DNA of 64,000 nucleotides from Dichotomocladium elegans (lineage: Eukaryota > Mucoromycota > Mucoromycetes > Mucorales > Lichtheimiaceae). Position numbers and translations under genes: made by a program. This document shows positions 45,905 to 55,811 of the stretch, piece by piece. A model generated the notes under the pieces. That model searched no databases. It saw only the letters and a program-made list of their open reading frames with translations, and was not told where the DNA came from. The stretch spans positions 62,001 through 126,000 of the forward strand of contig JAIXMN010000008.1 in NCBI GenBank assembly GCA_025716815.1. Reading direction: 5' to 3'. Position 1 is the stretch's first letter. Each line of letters opens with the position of its first letter.

Positions 45905-48900
45905 AGCAAGTCCCTTGACGACCTGACGTTGAATACCTTGGCGGCTATCACCACAGCACCCCAAGCAAAGCAGGGTCTCTCACACTACGACGATGCGTCA
46001 ACATCGACTTCACCCATTGTCTCATTTAGACTTGTTGACTGGGAGAAACAAGCCACGGCGCAGACAGCGGGGGAGCTCCAGGTGTACGGACGACGCCGTC
46101 ATAGTTCGTCGATGTATGGACAAACGAACAGTCCTAAAGAGTGTTTGCGGCTGGCTACGATCTATGGCTGGGTAACAGAAAACGCGTCGACATACTCCTA
46201 TTATTCTAGCCCAAAGTAAACAATCTAAAAGAGAAGAAGAGAAAGAAAGAGAAGGAGACCAGTTGACCGATCTATTTTCTTTCCCCTTTCTCTTTGCGCC
46301 TCCGTTCCACCACCACCTCCTCCCTCCCTCCCTCCCTCTCTCCCCCAACTTTCTTAGACCCATATCGTCGTCACACGACGAAAATGCACCTGAGCTGCAT
46401 ACTGAAACTCCCAGAAAGCAGCCACACGAACAACAACAAAAGCGCCTCCACCCGATCATCCGGCACTCTCGCTCTTTTACCCAGGACTCTGTCTCGAATA
46501 AGCTGTCGAAAATGTTCGGCCGCTCCAGACGCAAATCAACGGGCACACCCTCACGCTCCAGCGAACGCAAAAACAGCAACGAAACTATTCAACCCGTCAC
46601 AGAGGCTTTTGGGTGGATTGTCAAACCTGTTCAAACCACCGTCGACTGCGACCTCTCTGTTGAGGATGCCACGCAAAAAGATATTACGCCCACACCACCC
46701 ATCGAAAATGAACCGCGGGTCTTTGACCTCCTTGCAGCAGACACCCCCTCATTTATCACATATAGCACACAAGAGAACGGAGACCGCGTGATGGCGTCTG
46801 CAACAGTCGAGAAACTAGTAGAAAAACTGACTCGGGAAATGGGTACTTTTTGTTTTTGTGACCCCCACTCGTCTTTGAATGGGTGTGTGTGATTGTGGGT
46901 CTTGACTGCCTTCTGTCTAATGCGAAAAGGGAAATAATAGACAGCCAGTTCCTGATGGACTTCTTTTTGACGTACCGCCAATTCATGACAAACATCAAAC
47001 TGTGCAAGCTCCTCATCCTTCGCTTTCGGTGGGCACTTCTTGAGGATACAGACGAACGCTTCCTCGTCCGTATACGGTAAACTCACGGGTGTCAGTCTGG
47101 GACTGATGATCATCTTATGCAGGATTTCTTTTTATATATTTAATACAGGACATTTGTTGTTATACGCCATTGGTTGACGCATTATTGGCAGCAGGACTTT
47201 GAACCCTCCCGCACGCTACGATTCATGCTCTCGACCTTCTTGTCGGAGGTTCGCACACATCCTACCATCTTGCAATCCCCACGGGACGAACGCATTGTTC
47301 ACAGCCTGCGTACTCTTGTAAAGCAGCAAAGGAAACTGCACACCCCCGCTCATGTAGATCCTCGCCTCCCTGACGAGGATCGTCTCCGCGACTCCTCCAT
47401 CCACTCATCATCCTCCACTTTCCTGTCCTCCAATCTTTTCAGTGGCAGCAGCACACGGAAATCTGCAGATTCATGTGCTTCCCGCACCACCGAGAGCACA
47501 GATGTCTTGTGTTACAGCGACTATGACAGCGAATCTAGCCAACCACTCAGTACAAAACCTCATGAACCACGTCTCGACAGTGCTGTCATGGTCACCGCTA
47601 AAAAATCTTCTGCATCATCCGCAACCATGTCATCGCGCTTCGGGTCTCTATCTGCAGCGTCTGCCTCCTCTTCGTCATCCTCGCGGACTTGGACACTGCG
47701 TATGAATTCAAGCTTGAAAAAGACTATCAAACGATCGGTACCCAATCTGCTCAACATTGCGCCGCGTCCTTCGACATCGACGCCTATCCCATCCGCCTTG
47801 TCCACTAGTCAGACTCAGCGGCGTCGGCAGGCAAACGATCGCCTCTCACTACCAAAAAGTATTCACAATAATAGTAATAATAATAGCAACGGATACTACC
47901 CGCTCATACTCGAATATCGGTCCGAAATTATCGCGCAGCAATTTTGCCGTATTGAACAGCAATTGCTTCAGCAGGTCACATGGGAGGAGCTCATTGAGCT
48001 TCGATGGCGGACGCGAATGGCAGAAGGAGGCGTGAATCAACTTATCAATCATTTTAACTATGTAAAGTGCAAAACAATGCGAGATATCTTTTTTGTTATT
48101 TTCCTTCCTTTCTTTTTAAAAAAAACAACAACTACAACAAAACTGATTTCCTGAGTCCATGTTGACAGACTTGCCAGTGGATTACTTCGGAGATCGTTCG
48201 GACACCTACAATTGATATCCGTGTTCGAGTCGTAGAAAAATATATTCGGATAGCAAATGTAAGTAGTCGACGAGAATCTAAGGCTCCCGGGAAGAGTTCT
48301 CTGATTGACGGGATACGATGATTTATAGAAATGCTATCGGCATCGCAACTACAGCACGCTCATGCAAATTCTCCTCGGACTACAATCTCCTGCTGTATCA
48401 AGACTCGAAAAAACCTGGCAACGCGTCAGTGTATTTGAAATCCAGACCCTCAACGAACTCAAGGAAATCGCGAAGCCGTTCAAGAACTGGAAGAACGTGC
48501 GTGAGGCCATGATTCAGGCCATCGAAAACATTGCAGAGTCCTCCGCCGTTGAGGAAATCCTTACAGCGAGCCGACGACAACACCCATCCATGCCTGGCAG
48601 AGACTTTACTACAGCTAACAGTAGCTATAGCGGCGGCGGCGGCGGCAGCAGCAGCAGCAGCAGCAATGAAGGCTGCATTCCTTTTCTCGGCTTGTATCTT
48701 TCTGATCTGGTGTATAATGCTGAATTACCTACTTTTCTCAATCCACCATCGACATCCTCCTGCTGCGATACACCGGATAACGAGAGAGTACTTCAACACG
48801 ACGATGCTTTGCTCTTCCGCCTTTCGACCCATCACGTGAATTATAATAAACATCGCATCACAGGTAAAGTCGTAGACGAGATTTACCGAGACCTGTCTAT

Positions 48901-49083
48901 TATTTCTTACATATAATTTCCGTTTATCTACTAGCATCGATTGTACGGCATGTGCTAGCATTTCAAGTGCTCTCTCGAAAGTATGCGTTCGAGTATCATA
49001 CTACTTTATACGCCCGCCTACAGCAGCTGCAATATCTGGAAAATGCTGAAATCCGGAACGCCAGTTTCGCGTGTGAAGAGTAG
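45905..49083 (+). CDS. Ras guanine-nucleotide exchange factor (Cdc25-type)
   Basis: The start is unresolved. A protein-like frame enters near 45900 (RRRSKSLDDLTLNTLAA) and joins at GTAAAC (46216) to an acceptor at 46357 (SSPK-PISSSHDENAP). The next in-frame ATG is 46512. The RasGEF N-terminal domain is spread over exons with TVEKLVEKLTREM, SQFLMDFFLTYRQFM and TFVVIRHWLTHYWQQDF. After a long Ser-rich linker the catalytic CDC25 domain begins: ILEYRSEIIAQQFCRIEQQLLQQVTWEELIELRW, TSEIVRTPTIDIRVRVVEKYIRIAN, NYSTLMQILLGLQSPAVSRLEKTW. The C-terminal exon ends at 49083 after NAEIRNASFACEE. A GGGGGSSSSSS tract interrupts the catalytic domain. It should activate a Ras-family GTPase by GDP release. Confidence 0.85.
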
Positions 49084-49162
49084 CAATGATTTATGAATGT
49101 GTACATGTATAATACTGCAAATCAAGGAGAAGTAGCCACTACGGCCGTGATTGATTTGACCT

Positions 49163-49390
49163 TTAGCTCTGATCATTCTGGTCCTCTTGTGAGGCTTTCA
49201 ATTCCTGACTCCCGGCGTTTTTCGAGTTGGACTGAAAGCATTCGCGGAAGCGTTTCATTTCCTCTTTGCAAAGCCGCCAATCTTTTTTGTCGTAAAAACA
49301 GAGCTGAAGATCTTCATTTTCCTGGGCACAACCTGTGCGTTCAATGCGGGCATTGTAAGGATCTTCTTCCTCAGAAGGCTGACTTGACAT
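49163..49390 (-). CDS. COA4: Cytochrome c oxidase assembly factor COA4-like (twin CX9C)
   Basis: An intronless 75-residue protein starting at the ATG ending at 49390. The twin CX9C arrangement is visible: C-AQENEDLQL-C and C-KEEMKRFRE-C, with ARIERTGC before the first and DWRLC between them, as in Coa4/CHCHD8. Such proteins are oxidised by Mia40 in the mitochondrial intermembrane space and help assemble complex IV. The tail is hydrophilic (SQELKASQEDQNDQS). Confidence 0.88.
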   Translation of the reverse strand: MSSQPSEEEDPYNARIERTGCAQENEDLQLCFYDKKDWRLCKEEMKRFRECFQSNSKNAGSQELKASQEDQNDQS

Positions 49391-49516
49391 TGGGTGAAGG
49401 ATAAAGAAAAAAAAAGCGGACTTGCCTGAACGGAAAACGCGGTGCCGGCGAACTAAATTCTCTTTCCCCTCCTCCCCCTTCTCTCTCTCTCTCTTTCTCG
49501 TTCAGTTTATCTTTTT
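49391..49516. promoter_or_regulatory. Compact bidirectional promoter
   Basis: Only 126 bp separate the divergent starts of COA4 and the CPSF100 gene. A CT-rich run (CTCTCTCTCTCTCTTTCTC, about 49482-49500) precedes the CPSF100 start, a common core-promoter feature in fungi. Factor sites are not identifiable. Confidence 0.5.
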
Positions 49517-52311
49517 ATGACAAGCTATATCAAGTTCACGCCCATTTCCGGCGCCAAGAATGACGATCCACTCTGTTATCTCTTAGAGATTGACGAGGTC
49601 AAAATTCTTCTTGATTGTGGTTGGTCAGACAAGTTCAATGTCAATGATTTGAACAATTTGAAAAAGTAATAAATTGCTCGTTTTCCGACTTCACGTCTTT
49701 TTTCTTTTTCCCTTGCGCAGGATGGACTGAACGTGCTTTTTTTTCTATTTCTCTTACGATTTAGAATAGCCAAACAGATCGATGCAGTCCTCATCTCTCA
49801 CTGCGACTTGCCTCATCTCGGCGCATATCCTTATGCGAGAAGTCAACTCGGCATGACTTGTCCGGTCTATGCGACGGTTCCCGTCGTCAACATGGGAAAA
49901 ATGTGCATGTACGACCTTCACCAGTCAAAGACAAACGAAATGGAGTTCAAAACATTCACCTTGGAACATGTGGACGAGGCATTCGATAAGATTACAGCTC
50001 TGCGTTATTCTCAACCTTATGCGCTGCCAGGTAAATACCAAAAAAAAAAAACTGGCCTGCTTGTTCGCGCCAGATGCTGTGTCATACTTAAAAACCTATC
50101 ACCATTATCCTCACCAGGCAAGTGCCAGGGCATCACCATTACAGCCTATGCAGCTGCCCACACCATTGGTGGTACGATCTGGAAAATCAAACAGGATACA
50201 GACGAAATCGTCTATGCGGTTGACTTTAACCATCGGAAGGAAAGGTAAGTCTCTTCATTCTCCGGGGGCTTGTTCTAGAGAATGCAGAAATCAAATACTT
50301 TTTGTAGTCATTTGGATGGCACTGTTCTACATTCGGGTGGCGTTGTTCTGGATGCCCTCACTCGACCTTCTCTTCTCATCACCGATGCGCTTAATGCAGC
50401 AGCAGCCCATCCGGCACGGAAAGAACGCCACGCGATTCTGTTCGGTATGTATGGTTGTTTGAGGGTTATGGCATTTTGACCTTACATTATATTTAGAAAC
50501 AATTGCAAAGACGCTTCAGTCGGGTGGTTCCGTCCTGCTTCCGACGGATTCCTCGGCTCGGGTCCTCGAACTTTCGTACTTACTCGACCAGCATTGGATC
50601 AAGAATCACCTGAACTATCCCCTTATCATGGTCACTAATACAAGCTACCATACTGCCCATTTTGCTAAAAGTATGCTCGAATGGATGAGCGACGACTTGA
50701 CTCGCCACTTCTCTCAGACTCGCGAGAACGCGTTTGATTTCAAATACCTTCGACTGTGCCACAAGCTTGAAGACCTTGATAACTATCAGGGCCCGAAGGT
50801 TGTAATTGCAAGCAACAATAGTTTAGAAACCGGCTTTGCACGTGACCTATTCCTGCGATGGATGGGACAGAAGGAACATGACCCGACCTTGAATACCCTC
50901 ATTTTAACGGATCGATCCGAATCTGGATCGCTCGCACGACGCTTATATAACGAATGGAATGAGACATCTAGTGCCCAAGCACCGGCCACTGGTGCTACGT
51001 CCACGATAGGCGGACCGCGTGGCCGTGAACCCATCAAACGGGAAATTGAATACCGTGCCTCGCTTCATTTGACGGTATACAAGCGCGTGCCACTGGAGGG
51101 CGCTGAGCTGACCGAATTCGAACAAGCACAGCGTGAAAAAGCTGAGCGGGACGCAGCACAAGCAGCAATTATTGCACGCTCGAAGACGATTATGGAAGAG
51201 GATGAATCAGATGAGTCGGATATGGACGAAGCAGACGACACAATGGAGGGTCTACTCGGCACGCAATTTGACCTCTATGTGCGTGACCAGGGGCGGTCAG
51301 GTGGCTTCTTCAAGCAGGCACAGAGCTATCGTATGTTCCCATATTTGGAACGACGCAAAAAGATCGATGACTATGGCGAGGCAATTCAAATTGAACATTA
51401 TCTAAAGGCCTCGGACATCGACCGCATCAATATGGAAAAGGCTCTGGCCGAAGGTGAGGGCGCCAACTTTTCCAAGGACAATGCAGATGTGACCATGGAG
51501 GAGCCGATTCTGCCGGGCAAGGAAGAGAAGCCAATGAAGTATATCACTACGGAGGAAGATATTGATGTTCATTGCAAACTCTGTTATGTTGACCTTGAAG
51601 GTCTCTCTGACGGCCGGTCCATGAAAACCATCTTGCCCCAGATCGCGCCACGTAAACTGGCAAGTGGGGGGGGATTATCTGTCTGTTGAATGGATGCAGT
51701 CTAGCTAATAGATCCTGTGTTTTTTAGATCATTGTCCACGGTTTGGAGCAGCCTACAGAGGAGCTCGCACAGGCGTGCAAGAACACGGAACAGTTCACCA
51801 AAGAAATCTTCACTCCGAGCGTGGGTGAGGTGCTCAATGTGTCTGCCGCCACGAACATCTATCGTGTACGATTAACGGATGCTCTTGTGAGCTCACTCCA
51901 GTTCTCCAAGGTGACTAGTGTGTGTGTGTGTGAGGTTGCAATGCCAAAACAAGTTTTTGACCAGCTCTCTACTTGTACCACCAGCTCGATGATTATGAGC
52001 TCGCACGTGTTTCTGGCCGGATTCATTTTCCCACTGACTCCACAACACCTTCACTGGATGTGGACACATCTGAAAAGCCGAGCAAATGGGAGCCGTCCGT
52101 GTTTGTAGGCGACATCCGTCTGAGCGAGTTTAAACGATTGCTTCAGGCAGAAGGTATTTCGGCCGAGTTCAAAGGCGAGGGTGTCCTTGTATGTAATGAC
52201 CGGGTGGCGGTCCGCAAGACTGGCACAGGCCAGCTACTTGTCGAGGGTCTCCTGTCGCCGGATTACTACAAAATTCGATCGCTTCTGTATGGTCAGCATG
52301 CAATTCTGTAA
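49517..52311 (+). CDS. CFT2: Cleavage/polyadenylation factor CPSF100 (Cft2)
   Basis: About seven exons. The start [26 protein letters not shown] is canonical. The metallo-beta-lactamase fold is present ([58 protein letters not shown]). However, the HxHxDH zinc motif of the active subunit CPSF73 is replaced by SHCDLPHLG, as expected for the inactive CPSF100 partner. The beta-CASP region holds [21 protein letters not shown] and [21 protein letters not shown]. An acidic linker ([19 protein letters not shown]) is followed by a C-terminal domain ending [15 protein letters not shown] at 52311. It acts with CPSF73 in the nuclear pre-mRNA 3'-end cleavage complex. Confidence 0.93.
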
Positions 52312-53662
52312 AGCTTTTTTTTTCATCCTGCTTGTATATATACTATCATTTATCACCCCCCCAGTGCAGCATAGCAGGACAAACACCTGTTTTTATTTGA
52401 TTCCGTTTTACACATATATGCATACACACGCACCGTGATGCTAATAAAGAGAAAGGGTAAACCGTAAGCCTGATCCTGCCTTTTTCTTTGTCGTTTTGTC
52501 TTCAACATGCCAGATGCAACAACGCCATTGTTAGCGGGCTACACGAAGAAGGATATCTTTGGAATCACGCCAATGCAGCTCTGTGCCCTTGTAGATGATT
52601 CGCGCCGACGGTCGTCGTCTCTGTTGGCGGCCTACGGCGGCGTAAGCGGGATATGCAATGCTCTGAGGGTGGATCCCAGCCTTGGACTTTTTCCCGACGA
52701 GGCGTTCGACGCAGCAGGCTATGACGCTGCAGTGCAACAGCAGCAGCACCAGGTGTGTCGGACGGGAACAGGGTCGCCTCCCAAGCCTGAGGCGTTCCTG
52801 ACCCGCAAAAAGGTTCTGGGCCGGAATTGGATTCCCAAAAGGCCTCCAAAAACGCTACTGGCATTGATAGTCTCGGCTTATCATGATCAAACGCTCGGTA
52901 GGAAGAAAAAAAGAAAGAGCATTGTTAGATATCCTTGTTCTTGTGGAGAGAGCAAAGATCCGTTCAACTAAACGAACGAGACCAACAATAACCAAAAAAA
53001 AAAAAAAAAACAGTGATGCTGACGCTTGCAGCCTTGGTCTCGCTTTGTGTCGGTTTTTGGGAGGATCATCTCGCTGCCGAGCCAAAAAGGGGATGGTAAA
53101 AAAAAAATAATCAACATGTTCCTCCTCCCGAACCGGAGAACAAGACATATATTAACACAACAGATCACAGGATCGATGGCATAGCCATCATCGCAGCCGT
53201 CATCGTCGTCGTACTTACAAGTAAGTGACATCCATGCACACACTCCAAAAGTAAACGTTATGAATGGACGGATAGACGCCATCAATGACTATGAGAAGGA
53301 AAAACAGTTTAGAAAATTGGCAGTGGAGAAGGAGAACCAGACGGTCAAGGTTCATTTATATTGGTGTCCTTCTCCCCCCCTCCGTCCAACATTGACTCAC
53401 GTTATTTCATATATACAGGTATTGCGAGGAGGAACTCGCTGTCAGATTGATTCGAATGATCTAGTGGTTGGAGACGTACTCTTGATGGAGGCAGGCGACA
53501 TATTGACTGTGGACTGCTTATGCGTTGAGGGGTAGGTGGTGCGTAAACAGGATCGTACGTACATAAACAACAGGAGCTTGGCTTTATCTAGAGGCAGACT
53601 CCTTTGCGACGAATCTATCGCGACAGGCGAGTCACGTGATGTCAAGAAACTCGGGCAGGATA

Positions 53663-53685
53663 CAGTGGGTACCCGCTAATCCGGT
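53663..53685 (+). repeat. Left terminal inverted repeat of the pogo element
   Basis: 23 bp, exactly the reverse complement of 55789-55811, preceded by TA. Confidence 0.95.
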
Positions 53686-53838
53686 CGGCTCCATGAAGGT
53701 TGGATGTGGCCGGTTTATCGGGTGACCGGTTTACTGAATTCAGAGCCAGCTGATTACCTTGTACGACCTAAACATTAGATAAAGCGATATATCTTCGGTT
53801 AGCCTTTAAACATCTAAAATTTTTCTTTATTTTCGATA

Positions 53839-55627
53839 ATGCCAAAGGTCTCACTTACAAAAGCCCAGAAGAAGCAGATATGCATTTATGCAGATACATT
53901 GCCCAAGTCGAAAGAAAGCAAGCAAGCTCTACTTGCAAGATGGGCCAAAGAAGAATTCAATCTTGAGAAAGAGCCAGGAAAATCTACCATTGGAGATATT
54001 CTCAAGCTGCGCGATGTTTTGTTTGGTATGACAGACACCGAGTTGGCTGGCAAGCGTACAAGAAGTGCCAGTCTTCCGGAGCTTGAGAAAATTCTTGCAG
54101 CTTTTGTCCATGATATGGCAGCGATGGGAACCCCAATTAGTCGCCAATTGCTGGAACGCGAAGCAAGAATCCAGGCTAATAGGATGAACCTCGAGCTACC
54201 CACTGGGTTTAAGTTTTCTGTTGGGTGGATGACCAGGTTCATGGCCAGGAACCAGTTTAAGTCACGCATGATGCACGGAGAAGCCAGCGCAATTGACATC
54301 AGCTGTGATGACATTCAGCAGGCGATCGCTGAGATCAAGGCGAAGATTGCTGAGTATCCACCAGAGCGCGTGTACAATATTGATGAGACTGGGTTATATT
54401 GGAGAAATCCTCCCAGACGAACCATTTCGAGCAAGCCTGTTGCTGGTACTGTTGTGAACAAGCAAAGGTTTACAGTAGTTTTCGCCTGTAATGCGGACGG
54501 ATCACACAAGCTCCCCCCACCTTTATTGGATACCACAATAAATCAAGTGATCCAGCTTTTCACGGAAAACCAAGTAATGTATATAATGAGCGAGGATGTG
54601 ATATGCTACTGTTTGTTAACGCTATAAATGAAGTTTCCAGCTGTGGTTATTATTATTATCACAACCAAAAGGCGTGGATGACCCGTGCTATCTTCCGCAA
54701 GATCTTAACAAAACTTGACATCATGTTGGGCAGAAAGCACAATGGAAAGAAGATCCTATTGCTGATGGATAATGCCACATCCCATGTCAAACTTGATGTG
54801 GAATTCAAACACATCGTTTTATGCATGCTCCCGCCAAACACAACTTCACATTTCCAGCCTCTTGATGCTGGTATCATCAATTGCGTCAAAGTTAAATACC
54901 AGTATGTTCTAGTATTTATTGTCCTATATGAGAGATGAGGAGCTGATGGCAGGGTATATAGGTCGCAACTTATGATCCAGGCCCTTGGGAAGATCCAGCG
55001 CCATTCATATGAAAACGTCTACAAGATTGGGCTAAAGCAGGCTCTTGACAATGTTCTCACCGCATGGGCTCGTGTTTCTAGAAACACTATTGCCAATTGC
55101 TGGAGACATACAGGTCTTCTTGCTGGTGCAGAGCCTATACAGCAAGCAATAGAAGAACAAGCTGAAGATGTTCAAGAGCGAGAAGTACTTCTTGGCGAGC
55201 TCCTGGGTGAGGATGTTGATCCATCCTCAATTCCAATTTCTCCTCAGGATGAAAATTCCAGCATCCATGAGGTCCTCACTCTGGATCAGCGTGTTGATCT
55301 TTATATGGGAGAAAAAGAAAAAGAGCAGGAAATTGACGGTATTGTACCCATGAAAACGAGATTGCGAAATCGATGAGAGGTGGACAATTATAACTTATGA
55401 CAATATAAGTAGAGGATTCAATTTTGGATGAGTCCGATGTTTTGCCGCCAGTCTCAGCTACTCAGTTGAAGCGGGTATATAAACAATGTCAAGAATTAAT
55501 CTCAGTCCGCGATGAAGAAGACCAAGTCATCTTGGAATTAATCCATAAAAGGATTAGAAAACTCGAGTCAGAAGAGCGGAACAGCGCAAAGCAACGCACA
55601 CTTGACACGTTTATTATCAGAGAATAA
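53839..55627 (+). CDS. pogo transposase (CENP-B HTH + DDE_1), one frameshift
   Basis: Exons 53839-54901, 54962-55338 and 55413-55627 (introns GTATGT...TATAG and GTATTG...AAGTAG) fit about 551 residues. The first exon needs one extra base in the C run at 54513-54518: before it the frame reads DGSHKLPP, after it FIGYHNKSSDPAFHGKP. The psq-type HTH (LTKAQKKQICIYAD), the CENP-B-type DNA-binding domain (REARIQANRMNLELPTGFKFSVGWMTRFMARN) and the catalytic triad are present: YNIDETGLYW, LLLMDNATSH and PLDAGIINC. The C-terminus (KQRTLDTFIIRE) is usual for fungal pogo proteins. The single-base loss may be a real inactivating mutation or a sequencing error. Confidence 0.88.
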
Positions 55628-55788
55628 AGTGCCGACATATAACACGGTTTCATTGGCTCTCTCTATAAACCGGTTTCCCCGAAAACTCTGACCGGTGCCC
55701 GGTCTACAGAATTACCGGCCATTGTCTGCATATAAATTTGATGAAGGGCGAACCTGACCGGATTAGCGGGAAACCGGTTTATAGTCTA

Positions 55789-55811
55789 ACCGGATTAGCG
55801 GGTACCCACTG
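55789..55811 (-). repeat. Right terminal inverted repeat of the pogo element
   Basis: 23 bp, exactly the reverse complement of 53663-53685, followed by TA. A second CCGGATTAGCGGG copy lies about 35 bp further inside. Confidence 0.95.

Larger units (their letters stand above)
53663..55811 (+). mobile_element. pogo/Tigger-type Tc1-mariner element
   Basis: A 2149-bp element with perfect 23-bp terminal inverted repeats (53663-53685 and 55789-55811, beginning CAGTGGGTACCCGC). It is flanked on both sides by TA (53661-53662, 55812-55813), the pogo target duplication. Subterminal copies of the motifs ACCGGTTTAT and CCGGATTAGCGGG recur on both sides (for example near 53712 and 55757) and may be transposase-binding sites. 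It carries a CENP-B/DDE_1 transposase and lies in the sense direction in an ATPase exon. Confidence 0.95.

Noticed and set aside
54574..54640. A GT-AG intron in the pogo transposase between 54574 and 54640
   Set aside because: No donor/acceptor pair there gives the right phase, whereas the alternative frame is continuously coding from 54519 with family-like motifs. A one-base frameshift explains it better.
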